Assembly (NCBI GenBank): GCA_963702035.1
Contig: OY969700.1
Location: 1,674,001-1,738,000 of the forward strand
DNA: 64,000 bases
Source: VRUE01 sp963702035
GTDB taxonomy: Bacteria; Actinomycetota; Thermoleophilia; Solirubrobacterales; 70-9
Direction of reading: 5' to 3'
Notes under the pieces: generated by a model
What the model saw: only the letters and a program-made list of their open reading frames with translations
Databases searched by the model: none
Told to the model about the DNA's origin: nothing
In this document: positions 35,678 to 46,277 of the stretch, in pieces
How positions within the stretch are numbered: position 1 is the first letter of the stretch
Layout of the letters: every line of letters starts with the position of its first letter
Program-made: the position numbers and the translations under genes

Positions 35678-38600
35678 ATGGCGCAAACGGCGACCGTCCA
35701 GATCCAGATGCCCGAGATGGGCGAGTCGGTCACCGAGGGCATCGTTCTCGAATGGCACGTCGCCGAGGGCGACTTCGTTCACGAGGGCGACACGGTGGTC
35801 GAGGTCTCGACCGACAAGGTCGACGCGGAGGTGCCTGCGCCGGCTGACGGCGTCATCACGAAGCTGATCGCGTCGGTCGACGAGGAGGTGCCTGTCGGCG
35901 CTCCTCTGGCTGAGATGGAACCGGGTGAGGGCTCTGAGGCCTCGGCCGCGGGTCCTGTCGCGGGGGAGGGGGTGTCCGAGCGTGCGCTGGGTTCCTCGCC
36001 GGGCGGCGATGGGTCTCTCGATGAGGGGTCAGGGCGAGGAACGGGACGCCGCGCCCGCTCGGACACCCCCTCCTCGGCGCCACCCGCGGGTGGGACGTCT
36101 GGAAACGGCGCCGGCAATGGAGTTCGGGCGACTCCCGTTGCGCGGCGGGTAGCTGAGGAGAACGGCGTTGATCTTGGCTCGGTAGCTGGTAGCGGTCCCG
36201 GGAGCAAGGTGACTAAGGACGATGTGCTTGCCGCTGCCAATGGCGGGGGAGCCGCGGGGGCCGTCAGTGGTGAGGCGAAAGCTTTGCGGGGGCCGGCCGC
36301 GATGTTGGCTCAGGCTATGGGCGAGAGTCGGGAGGTTCCTACCGCTACCTCGTTCAGGACGGTGGCGGTCAACACGCTGGATGCGAAGCGGAAGGCGCTG
36401 AACGGGCAGCTCAAAGAGCGCGGGCTGAAGGTCTCCTTCACGCACCTGATCGCTTGGGCGATCGTGCGGGCCGCCAAGGAATGGCCGGTGATGGTGCGCA
36501 GCTTCGAGGAGCGCGAGGGCAAGCCCTTCGCGATCGAGAACGGGCCGGTCAACCTCGGCATCGCCGTCGACATCGAGCGCAAGGACGGCTCGCGCAGCCT
36601 GATGGTGCCGGCGATCAAGGGTGCCGACGGGCTCGACTTCGCCGGCTTCCGCGGCTACTACGAGGACCTGATCACGAAGACGCGGGAGTCGAAGCTCACC
36701 GCCGACGACTTCCAGGGCACCAACATCTCGCTGACCAACCCGGGCGGGATCGGCACCGTCGCCTCGGTCCCCCGGCTGATGAAGGGCCAGAGCGCGATCG
36801 TCGCCGCGGGCGCGATCGCCTACCCGCCCGAGTGGGCCCACGCCTCGCCGGAGCGGCTGCGGCAGCTCGGCGTCTCGAAGACGATGACGCTGACCTCGAC
36901 CTACGACCACCGGGTGATCCAGGGGGCCGAGTCCGGCGCCTTCCTGAAACGGATCGAGCAGCTGCTCGAAGGCGAGGGTGGCTTCTACGAGACGGTCGCC
37001 GCCGACCTCGGCATCGACCCGGCGCCGCTCGCCGCCGCCCACCCGGCCTCCGCCTCGGCGCCGCCGCTGGGTGCCGCGCAGGCGCCCTCGGCCCCCGGCG
37101 CCCCGGACGAAGAGCTGCTCGGCGCGGTCCAGTCCGCCACCTCCCTGCTCAAGGGCTACCGCACCCACGGCCATCTGGCCGCCCGGCTCGACCCGCTCGG
37201 AAAAGAGCCGAAGGGCGACCCGGCGATCCAGCCCGAGAGCCTCAACCTGACGCCGGAGTTGATGGCCCGCGTGCCGGCCTCGATCCTGCGCATCGGCGTC
37301 CCGGGCGAGACCCTGCTCGAGGTCCTGCCGCGCATGCGCGAGGCCTACTGCGGCTCGATCGCCTACCAGTTCGAGCACCTCTCCTCGCACCAGCAGCGGA
37401 CCTGGCTGCGTGAGATGGTCGAGACCGGCGCCCACCGCCAGCCGCTCGACGACGGCGAGAAACGCCGCCTGCTGGGCCGGCTGATCGACGTCTTCGAGTT
37501 CGAGCGCTTCGTCGAGAAAGCGTATTTGGGTCAGAAGATCTTCACGATCGAGGGCCTCGACGTGATCGTGCCGATGCTCGACGAGCTCGTCACCCTCGCC
37601 GGCCGCGCCGGCGCCGAGGAGGTCGCCTTCGGCATGGCCCACCGTGGCCGCCTCGCCGTCCTCGCCCACAACCTGGGGCGCTCGGTCGAGTCGATCCTGG
37701 CCGAGTTCGAGGGCGCCAAGCAGATCGAGATGGTCAAGGCCGTCGCCGCGATCCCCCACGGCGGCACCGGCGACGTCAAGTACCACTACGGCCACCAGGG
37801 GATCTACGAGACCCACGAGGGCGAGGAGGTCGCCGTGCGCCTCTTCCCCAACCCGAGCCACCTCGAGTTCGTCGACCCGGTGGTCGAGGGGGCGACCCGC
37901 TTCCTGCAGTCCGAGATCGACGGCGCGAAGCTCGAGCACAGGCCGAAGTACGCGGTGCCGGTGCTGCTCCACGGCGACGCCGCCTTCCCGGGCCAGGGAG
38001 TCGTCGCCGAGACGCTCAACCTGCAGGCGCTGCGTGGCTACACGACCGGCGGCACGATCCACATCATCCAGGACAACCAGGTGGGCTTCACCACCGACCC
38101 CGAGGACGCCCGCTCGACCCCCTACGCGGCCGACATGGCGAAGGGGTTCAACGTGCCGATCGTCCACGTCAACGCCGACGACGTCGAGGCCTGCTCCGCG
38201 GCGATCCGCCTGGCGATGGCCTACCGCGAGCGCTGGGGCCGCGACATCGTCATCGACGTGATCGGCTACCGCCGCTTCGGCCACAACGAGACCGACGAGC
38301 CCGCCTACACCCAGCCGGCGATCGCCGCCAAGATCAAGGCCCACCCGCCGGTCTCAGAGATCTACGCCGAGAAGCTGATCGAGGAGGGGACGATCGCCCG
38401 CGAGGACGTCGAGCGGGCGCGCGAGGAGCGGCACGAGGAGATGTCGGCGGCGCTCAAGGACCTGCGCAGGAAGATGGAGCTGGGCGAGTACGAAGACCCG
38501 ACCGTGACCACCTCCAGCACCGGCGAACTCGACCGCAGCGCCAGCCCGCCGGTCGAAACGACAGTCCCGGCGGAGAAGCTGGCTGAGCTGAACGAGGCCC

Positions 38601-39724
38601 TGCTCGAGGTGCCGGAGAGCTTCACGATCCATCGCAAGCTGCGCAAACCGCTCGGCAACCGCGGGCAGGCGCTCGCCGAGGGGGGCATCGAGTTCGGCCA
38701 TGCCGAGGCGCTCGCCTTCTCCTCGCTGCTTACCGAGGGCGTCCACATCCGCCTCACCGGTCAGGACACCGAGCGCGGCACCTTCTCGCATCGCCACCTC
38801 GTCCTCCACGACGAGAAGACCGGCCTGCCCTACTGCCCGATGCAGAACCTCAACGATGCCAAGGCCCCCTTCGAGCTCTACAACAGCCCGCTCTCGGAGA
38901 TCGCCTGCCTCGGCTTCGAGTACGGCTACTCGGCGGCGACCCCGGACGCCCTGGTCCTCTGGGAGGCCCAGTTCGGCGACTTCGCCAACGCCGGCCAGGT
39001 GATCATCGACAGCTTCATCGTTTCGGGCGAGGCCAAGTGGGGACAGACGAGCCGCCTCACCCTGCTGCTGCCACATGGGTACGAGGGCTCGGGCCCAGAG
39101 CACTCGAGCGCCCGCATCGAGCGCTTCATGGCGCTGGCGGCGGAGGGCAACATCCGCATCGCCAACCCCAGCAGCGCCGCCCAGTACTTCCACCTGCTGC
39201 GCCGCCAGGCGCTGATCCGCAAGCCGCGGCCGCTGATCGTCTTCACGCCGAAGGGGCTGCTGCGACTCGACCGTGCGTCGGCGACCGCCGACGAGTTGAC
39301 CAGCGGCCATTTCCACTTCATCCTCGACGACCCCGCCGCGACCGAGCGCCGCGAGAAGGTCGAGCGGCTCGTGCTCTGCACCGGCAAGGTCTACTGGGAC
39401 ATCGACGCCAGCGAGCGGCGCGAGACGGCCGAGAACGTGGCGATCGCCCGGGTCGAGCTGCTCTACCCGTTCGCCAAGGAGCAGCTCAGCGAACTGATCG
39501 CCTCCTACCCCAATCTCAAAGAGATCGTCTGGGCGCAGGAGGAGCCGCGCAACATGGGCTGCTGGAAGGTGATGTCGCGCCGCCTCCCCGACCTGATGCC
39601 CGAGGGGATCGAGCTCGGCTACGTCGGCCGCCCGACCCGGGCAAGCCCGGGCGAGGGCTACTCGATCGCCCATGCGCGCGAGCAGGAACGGATCGTGCTC
39701 ACCGCGCTTACTCCTGGGGCTTAG
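35678..39724 (+). CDS. kgd: Fused 2-oxoglutarate dehydrogenase E2/E1 with intact lipoyl and PSBD domains
   Basis: 1348 aa. Lipoyl domain 1-80 with VSTDKVDAE (K47), linker, peripheral subunit-binding domain about 149-185 (TPVARRVAEENGVDL), E2 acyltransferase about 205-450 ending TYDHRVIQGAESGAFL, then E1 to the end with GMAHRGRLAVLAHNLGRS, GDAAFPGQGVVAETLNL and FGHNETDEPAYTQP. Mycobacterial Kgd and corynebacterial OdhA keep the E2 and E1 parts but lack a lipoyl domain. Here the chain looks self-contained for oxidative decarboxylation and succinyl transfer, needing only an E3. Residues 97-132 of the linker are encoded by a family-2 palindromic repeat. Confidence 0.95.
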   Translation: MAQTATVQIQMPEMGESVTEGIVLEWHVAEGDFVHEGDTVVEVSTDKVDAEVPAPADGVITKLIASVDEEVPVGAPLAEMEPGEGSEASAAGPVAGEGVSERALGSSPGGDGSLDEGSGRGTGRRARSDTPSSAPPAGGTSGNGAGNGVRATPVARRVAEENGVDLGSVAGSGPGSKVTKDDVLAAANGGGAAGAVSGEAKALRGPAAMLAQAMGESREVPTATSFRTVAVNTLDAKRKALNGQLKERGLKVSFTHLIAWAIVRAAKEWPVMVRSFEEREGKPFAIENGPVNLGIAVDIERKDGSRSLMVPAIKGADGLDFAGFRGYYEDLITKTRESKLTADDFQGTNISLTNPGGIGTVASVPRLMKGQSAIVAAGAIAYPPEWAHASPERLRQLGVSKTMTLTSTYDHRVIQGAESGAFLKRIEQLLEGEGGFYETVAADLGIDPAPLAAAHPASASAPPLGAAQAPSAPGAPDEELLGAVQSATSLLKGYRTHGHLAARLDPLGKEPKGDPAIQPESLNLTPELMARVPASILRIGVPGETLLEVLPRMREAYCGSIAYQFEHLSSHQQRTWLREMVETGAHRQPLDDGEKRRLLGRLIDVFEFERFVEKAYLGQKIFTIEGLDVIVPMLDELVTLAGRAGAEEVAFGMAHRGRLAVLAHNLGRSVESILAEFEGAKQIEMVKAVAAIPHGGTGDVKYHYGHQGIYETHEGEEVAVRLFPNPSHLEFVDPVVEGATRFLQSEIDGAKLEHRPKYAVPVLLHGDAAFPGQGVVAETLNLQALRGYTTGGTIHIIQDNQVGFTTDPEDARSTPYAADMAKGFNVPIVHVNADDVEACSAAIRLAMAYRERWGRDIVIDVIGYRRFGHNETDEPAYTQPAIAAKIKAHPPVSEIYAEKLIEEGTIAREDVERAREERHEEMSAALKDLRRKMELGEYEDPTVTTSSTGELDRSASPPVETTVPAEKLAELNEALLEVPESFTIHRKLRKPLGNRGQALAEGGIEFGHAEALAFSSLLTEGVHIRLTGQDTERGTFSHRHLVLHDEKTGLPYCPMQNLNDAKAPFELYNSPLSEIACLGFEYGYSAATPDALVLWEAQFGDFANAGQVIIDSFIVSGEAKWGQTSRLTLLLPHGYEGSGPEHSSARIERFMALAAEGNIRIANPSSAAQYFHLLRRQALIRKPRPLIVFTPKGLLRLDRASATADELTSGHFHFILDDPAATERREKVERLVLCTGKVYWDIDASERRETAENVAIARVELLYPFAKEQLSELIASYPNLKEIVWAQEEPRNMGCWKVMSRRLPDLMPEGIELGYVGRPTRASPGEGYSIAHAREQERIVLTALTPGA
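35966..36071. repeat. Family-2 palindromic element, copy A, in frame inside kgd
   Basis: Perfect 17-bp arms (35966-35982 and 36055-36071). The inner stem is GGTTCCTCGCC / GGCGAGGAAC, where the other copies have GGTTTTTCGCC / GGCGAAAAA, so three pairs change together. It encodes residues 97-132 in the disordered linker between lipoyl and PSBD domains, without any stop codon. Confidence 0.88.
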
Positions 39725-39847
39725 GGGCGTGTCGGGGGTGTCCGGGCGTTGCTGGGTTTTTCGCCTGGGGAGTCTTCGGCTGTCCGAGATCGTGGGTGGG
39801 GCGAAAAAGAGGACGCCGCTGCCGCCCGGACACCCCCGACACGCCCC
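39724..39847. repeat. Family-2 palindromic element, copy B, after kgd
   Basis: Perfect 25-bp arms (39724-39748 and 39823-39847). The first base is the last base of the kgd stop codon and the element ends nine bases before the DUF3817 gene. Inner conserved parts: TTGCTGGGTTTTTCGCC and GGCGAAAAAGAGGACGCCG. Confidence 0.92.
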
Positions 39848-39856
39848 TTCCGTCCT

Positions 39857-40207
39857 ATGAGGAAGCCCGTTCCGGGGAAGCTGTTTGCTCGCGTCAAGGT
39901 GCTCTCTTGGATTGAGCTGACGATCTTTGCTGGGTTAATCTTTTTTTGGCTGGTCCCTGGCTTCGACACCGAGACGATGATCTTTGGTTGGGCGCATGGG
40001 TTGGGGTTTGTTGCGCTCTGCATCGTCATCTGGTTTGCCTGCATCAGGCGTGAGGCCCCCTACACCCTGCTCGCCGCGACGCTCACGCCGGTCGGCCCGG
40101 TGGGCAGTGTGATCGGGATCGAGCTGATCGAGAGGCGTGGGTGGGGTATCGGGGATTCTCCGCAAAGACAGGGCGGAAACCCCGTAGATCCGCTCAAGAT
40201 GCCTTGA
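39857..40207 (+). CDS. DUF3817-like small integral membrane protein
   Basis: 116 aa. Three hydrophobic helices: WIELTIFAGLIFFWLVPG, GWAHGLGFVALCIVIWFAC and LLAATLTPVGPVGSVIGIEL. The GWAHG motif after the first helix is typical of DUF3817. ATG 39857 follows immediately after the family-2 repeat; the longer upstream frame merely reads repeat sequence. Function unknown. It may be read through from kgd, with the repeat in the spacer. Confidence 0.75.
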   Translation: MRKPVPGKLFARVKVLSWIELTIFAGLIFFWLVPGFDTETMIFGWAHGLGFVALCIVIWFACIRREAPYTLLAATLTPVGPVGSVIGIELIERRGWGIGDSPQRQGGNPVDPLKMP

Positions 40208-40269
40208 CCCAGAGGCCAACAGGCGCTATAGGTAACAGTTGACTGTTTCCATCGGGCAGTCCCGCCCGA

Positions 40270-40346
40270 GGAGGCAGGCGCGTCGGCATCCCTCCCTGGC
40301 TACCGACGCATAGGTGCAGTGAGGGTCGCGCGGACCCCCTGCCTCC
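40270..40346 (+). ncRNA. Candidate structured RNA, three-way junction
   Basis: Three nested perfect stems within 77 nt: P1 GGAGGCAGG (40270-40278) with CCTGCCTCC (40338-40346); P2 GCGTCGG (40280-40286) with CCGACGC (40303-40309); P3 GGGTC (40323-40327) with GACCC (40333-40337). P3 abuts P1 directly, allowing stacking. The strand is not known because the pairs hold on both. No known RNA family is recognised. Confidence 0.4.
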
Positions 40347-40395
40347 CGCGGCCCTCCTGTACCGCTCTTGCGGGGCGGAGGCGTCTCGAAAGTCT

Positions 40396-40518
40396 GGTGC
40401 GCGCGTCTGGCGGCGGCGAACCTGCGCCATGCTGCGTCCTCAGTCGCCCGAATAGCGCTGCTATTCGGGCTCCCTGCGTCCTCGCCTGGCTTGGTTCGGC
40501 GCTCGCCAGCCGCACACC
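40396..40518. repeat. Family-3 palindromic element, copy A
   Basis: Core hairpin CCCGAATAGC/GCTATTCGGG (40447-40469), flanked on both sides by the direct repeat CTGCGTCCTC. Outer pairing involves CTGGCG/CGCCAG and GGTG/CACC. In the reverse complement it aligns with the copies at 50591-50687 and 54788-54890. Confidence 0.8.
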
Positions 40519-40555
40519 CCAGCCTCCCGAGCCACCCCCTCCCCTTTACGGATTT

Positions 40556-43348
<2,793 letters not shown>

Positions 43349-43377
43349 AACCTCATCCTAGGCAAGGTGGACGGTGG

Positions 43378-43500
43378 GCGACGGGTGGGGGGTGCCCGGT
43401 CGTTGCTGGGTTTTTCGCCAGGCCGCTTCCTGTCGTCCGAGATCGTCGGTGGGGCGAAAAAGAGGACGCCGCTGCCGACCGGGCACCCCCCACCCGTCGC
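43378..43500. repeat. Family-2 palindromic element, copy C, between SDR and acnA
   Basis: Perfect 25-bp arms (43378-43402 and 43476-43500), different from those of copy B. The inner parts CGTTGCTGGGTTTTTCGCC and GGGGCGAAAAAGAGGACGCC are the same as copy B. It ends three bases before the stop of the SDR gene. Confidence 0.92.
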
Positions 43501-43503
43501 TCG

Positions 43504-44307
43504 TCAGCGCTTGTCGGGGGGATGACCGTCGGCGACGGCCTTGGCGGCCTTTTGGCCAGCTGAGCCCCTCTGCGCGCGCACTGAGATAGCTGGGGTCGCG
43601 AGGGCGAAATGGGACATGGCGCGAAGCTGGAGTGGGGCGACGGCCACCTCCACCTTGTCGTGCTCTATCGCCTTGACCGTTGCGGCGCCGACTCGGTTTG
43701 GGGTGGTCGTTCCCATTCCGGGTGGCGGCTTGGCGCCGGTGTCGGCAAACATGCCCGCTTCGCGGACGAATCCGGGTGAGACGAGGGAGACACCGATCCC
43801 CTGCGGTCCGAGGTCCATGCGCAGGCCGAAGGCGAAGCCGCGCAGGCCGAACTTGGTTGCGTTGTAGATCGAGCTGCGCGGGCTGGCGACCTTGCCCGAG
43901 AGCGAGGAGACGAAGACGAGGTGGCCGCTGCCGCGCTCGACCATCGCCGGGTAGAGCGCTCTCGCCATCAGCATCGGCGCCTCGAGGTTGACGCGCAGCG
44001 CTCGCGTCACCTGCTCGGAGCTGAAGTCCGTCAGCAGGCCGACGCCCGGCAGGGCGGCGTTGGCGATCAGGATGTCAACTTCGCCCGCTTCGACGGCGAG
44101 CTGCTCGGCTGCGCCCGACTCGGCAAGGTCGGCTGGTAGCACTCGGTGTCCCTCGCCCGGAAGCTCGGCCGCCAGCGCTTCCAGCGCCTCAGCCTTGCGG
44201 CCGCTGAGAATTAGCTTGACGCCTTTCGTGGCCAGGGCGGCGCCGATCGCGCGGCCGAGACCGCCAGTGGCGCCGGTTAGCAGTGCTGTTCGGCCTGAAA
44301 GTTCCAT
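43504..44307 (-). CDS. Short-chain dehydrogenase/reductase
   Basis: 267 aa, opening MELSGRTALLTGATGGLGRA. Cofactor motif TGATGGLG, NAALPG (variant NNAG), catalytic Ser in FVSSLSGK and the YNATK variant of YxxxK. A single-domain SDR of unknown substrate. ATG 44307 is chosen as it directly precedes the family opening. Divergent from the riboswitch region. A family-2 repeat begins three bases after its stop. Confidence 0.88.
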   Translation of the reverse strand: MELSGRTALLTGATGGLGRAIGAALATKGVKLILSGRKAEALEALAAELPGEGHRVLPADLAESGAAEQLAVEAGEVDILIANAALPGVGLLTDFSSEQVTRALRVNLEAPMLMARALYPAMVERGSGHLVFVSSLSGKVASPRSSIYNATKFGLRGFAFGLRMDLGPQGIGVSLVSPGFVREAGMFADTGAKPPPGMGTTTPNRVGAATVKAIEHDKVEVAVAPLQLRAMSHFALATPAISVRAQRGSAGQKAAKAVADGHPPDKR

Positions 44308-44436
44308 CCCAGGGCTGCAAGCTAACACTCGGCCCGTCGAGAGGATTCCGGGATGAATGTGCGAAGGGCCACAAAATGTTTGTTTTCTGTGAGCATCCGC
44401 CCGGGCGATCGGCTACACTGCCCGCCGTTCCGAACA

Positions 44437-44573
44437 ACCGAAACGCCGAGTCCCGCAAGCCACCTGGCGACGCGGGAGCGGGGGAACCACGTTTTCGGGG
44501 CTAACCCGTCCGACATAGGACGGGGGCGCAGGCTCCTATCAGCGCCAGCCCGACAGCTAACCCCGTAGGCCGA
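44437..44573 (+). promoter_or_regulatory. c-di-AMP (ydaO/yuaA-type) riboswitch
   Basis: The stretch contains the hallmark CGGGGGAACCACGTTTTC followed by GGGGCTAACCCG, then AGCTAACCCCGTAGGC and AAGGAG, in the spacing known from actinobacterial ydaO riboswitches. It sits immediately 5' of a secreted NlpC/P60-like hydrolase, the commonest target class in Actinobacteria. In such genes c-di-AMP binding lowers expression of wall hydrolases. Confidence 0.92.
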
Positions 44574-44587
44574 CGAAGGAGATCGGT

Positions 44588-45142
44588 TTGCCTAAGAACA
44601 GTTCAAAGCTCAAGGCGGGGTTGGTCGCAATCGCGGCGCTGATGGTCCTCGCTCTCTTACCCTCAGGCGCCAGCGCCAATTGCGGTGGCGGCGGCTTGAC
44701 GCCTGCCGAAGTCGATATCTGCACTCCCACGCCGAAAGCGCGACTGCTGCCGAACGGCATGCTGATCCCGCCGAAGGCGGCTCCCCCCCGGATCAAGGCC
44801 GTTGTCTCGGCCGCCAACCGGATCCGCACCAAGCCCTACATCTGGGGCGGCGGCCACGGCCGCTGGTGGGATCGCGGCTATGACTGCTCCGGCTCGGTCA
44901 GCTACGCATTGCACGGCGGGGAATTCCTCGAAAGCCCGCTTCCCTCAGGCCCGATGGAGAACTGGGGCCTGGAAGGCGAAGGGCGCTGGATCACTGTCTA
45001 CGCCAACGCCGGTCACGCTTACGCGGTGATCGCCGGCTACCGCTGGGACACCTCCGGCGATTCAGAAGGCACCGGCCCACGCTGGCACCAAGAACTGCGT
45101 GACAACGTCGGCTACGTCGCCCGTCACCCAGCAGGCTTCTGA
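44588..45142 (+). CDS. Secreted NlpC/P60-like peptidoglycan hydrolase
   Basis: 184 aa with a signal peptide (LKAGLVAIAALMVLALLPSG, cleaved near ASA-NC). The catalytic block is WGGGHGRWWDRGYDCSGSVS, with the nucleophile Cys in DCSGS; the histidine is in NAGHAYAVIAG. It would cleave peptidoglycan stem peptides outside the membrane. The TTG start has AAGGAG six bases upstream and lies right after the c-di-AMP riboswitch, which should couple wall cutting to c-di-AMP level. A strong hairpin follows. Confidence 0.88.
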   Translation: MPKNSSKLKAGLVAIAALMVLALLPSGASANCGGGGLTPAEVDICTPTPKARLLPNGMLIPPKAAPPRIKAVVSAANRIRTKPYIWGGGHGRWWDRGYDCSGSVSYALHGGEFLESPLPSGPMENWGLEGEGRWITVYANAGHAYAVIAGYRWDTSGDSEGTGPRWHQELRDNVGYVARHPAGF

Positions 45143-45179
45143 GATCCGTCTGACACTTCGGGGCAGGGGTGTCCCGTAC

Positions 45180-45210
45180 GCCGCCTCGGCCAACTGGCCG
45201 GGGCGGCTTT
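45180..45210 (+). terminator. Intrinsic terminator after the hydrolase gene
   Basis: A 12-bp stem GCCGCCTCGGCC / GGCCGGGGCGGC with one G-T wobble, loop AACT, then a short TTT. It separates the hydrolase from the ABC operon. Confidence 0.75.
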
Positions 45211-45251
45211 GTCCTTGACCTCCTGAACTACTCGGATAACGTCATGGTGTA

Positions 45252-46277
45252 GCTACTCCACCTGACATCCGCCTGGTAGGCCTCACCAAGTACTACGGCG
45301 AGGTTCGGGCGGTTGCGGGGATCGACCTGGAGATCGAGGCCGGAGAGTTCTTCACTCTGCTCGGCCCCTCCGGCTCAGGCAAGACGACGACGCTGCGGAT
45401 GATCGCCGGCTTCGAGGATCAGAGCGGCGGCACGATCGAGTTGGCCGGACGGGACATGACCGGGGTCCCCCCCTACGACCGAGCGGTCAACACGGTCTTC
45501 CAGGACTACGCGCTGTTTCCCCATATGACGGTCGGCGAGAACGTCGCCTACGGGCTGCGCATCGCCGGCGTCGCCAAGGCCGAGCGGGCACGGCGGCGCG
45601 ACGAGGCGCTGGAGATGGTCCGCCTGCCCGGCTACGGCGAGCGCCGGCCGGCCGAGCTCTCCGGCGGACAGCGCCAGCGCGTCGCCCTGGCGCGGGCGAT
45701 CGTCAACCGGCCCCGGGTCCTGTTGCTCGACGAGCCGCTGGGCGCCCTCGACCTGAAGCTGCGCGAGCAGATGCAGCTCGAGCTGAAGACGATCCAGGGC
45801 GACGTCGGCATCACCTTCGTCTACGTCACCCATGACCAGGACGAGGCGCTGACGATGAGCGACCGGATCGCCGTCTTCAAGGAGGGCCGGATCGAGCAGA
45901 TCAGCGCGCCGGTCGAGCTCTACGAGCAGCCCAAGACCGAGTTCGTCGCCGGCTTCGTCGGCGTCTCCAACCTGATCGAGCGCGACGGCACGCGCTTCAC
46001 GATCCGCCCGGAGAAGATCCAGCTGCTCGACCCGGCGACAGCTCCAAACGGCCTGCGCACCGAGCGCGGCCGGATTGCCGAGGTCGCCTACGCGGGAATG
46101 GTGACCCGCTACACCGTCGCCCTCGAGGCCGGCGGAGAGCTTCAGCTTGTACGTCAGAACGTGGAGGGCGCCTCGACCGGGGCGGCCGCCGAGCAGGGCA
46201 GGGAGGTGCTTGTGGGCTGGCGCCCGGACCACACGGTCGCGGTCCAAGGAAAACCAATAGAGGAGGAATCCCCGTGA
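45252..46277 (+). CDS. potA: Polyamine-type ABC transporter ATPase (PotA-like), start codon unclear
   Basis: Walker A LLGPSGSGKTTTLRMIAGF, Q-loop FQDYALFPHMTVGENVAYGL, signature LSGGQRQRVALARAI, Walker B LLLDEPLGALDLKL, then a TOBE-type tail. The frame is open from 45240, but no ATG, GTG or TTG occurs before the ATG at 45399, which lies inside the domain after Walker A. Family start should be near 45249-45260 (ATPPDIRLVGLTKYYG). An ATG GTG TAG just upstream is out of frame by one base, so either a one-base deletion or a rare start (CTG 45273) is likely. Overlaps potD by four bases. Confidence 0.85.
   Translation, partial: ATPPDIRLVGLTKYYGEVRAVAGIDLEIEAGEFFTLLGPSGSGKTTTLRMIAGFEDQSGGTIELAGRDMTGVPPYDRAVNTVFQDYALFPHMTVGENVAYGLRIAGVAKAERARRRDEALEMVRLPGYGERRPAELSGGQRQRVALARAIVNRPRVLLLDEPLGALDLKLREQMQLELKTIQGDVGITFVYVTHDQDEALTMSDRIAVFKEGRIEQISAPVELYEQPKTEFVAGFVGVSNLIERDGTRFTIRPEKIQLLDPATAPNGLRTERGRIAEVAYAGMVTRYTVALEAGGELQLVRQNVEGASTGAAAEQGREVLVGWRPDHTVAVQGKPIEEESP

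Larger units (their letters stand above)
40208..40555. other. Gene-free 348-bp interval with two structured elements
   Basis: No credible gene. It begins with a weak hairpin AACAGT/ACTGTT just after the DUF3817 gene, then holds a three-way-junction candidate (40270-40346) and a family-3 element (40396-40518). The genes on both sides (DUF3817-like and aconitase) converge on it. Confidence 0.7.

Noticed and set aside
36029..38344. A 771-codon open frame on the minus strand opposite kgd
   Set aside because: It is a mirror of a strongly coding GC-rich gene; the translated product is low-complexity (Gly, Arg, Leu, Asp-rich) and resembles no protein. Long antisense frames are expected at this GC content.
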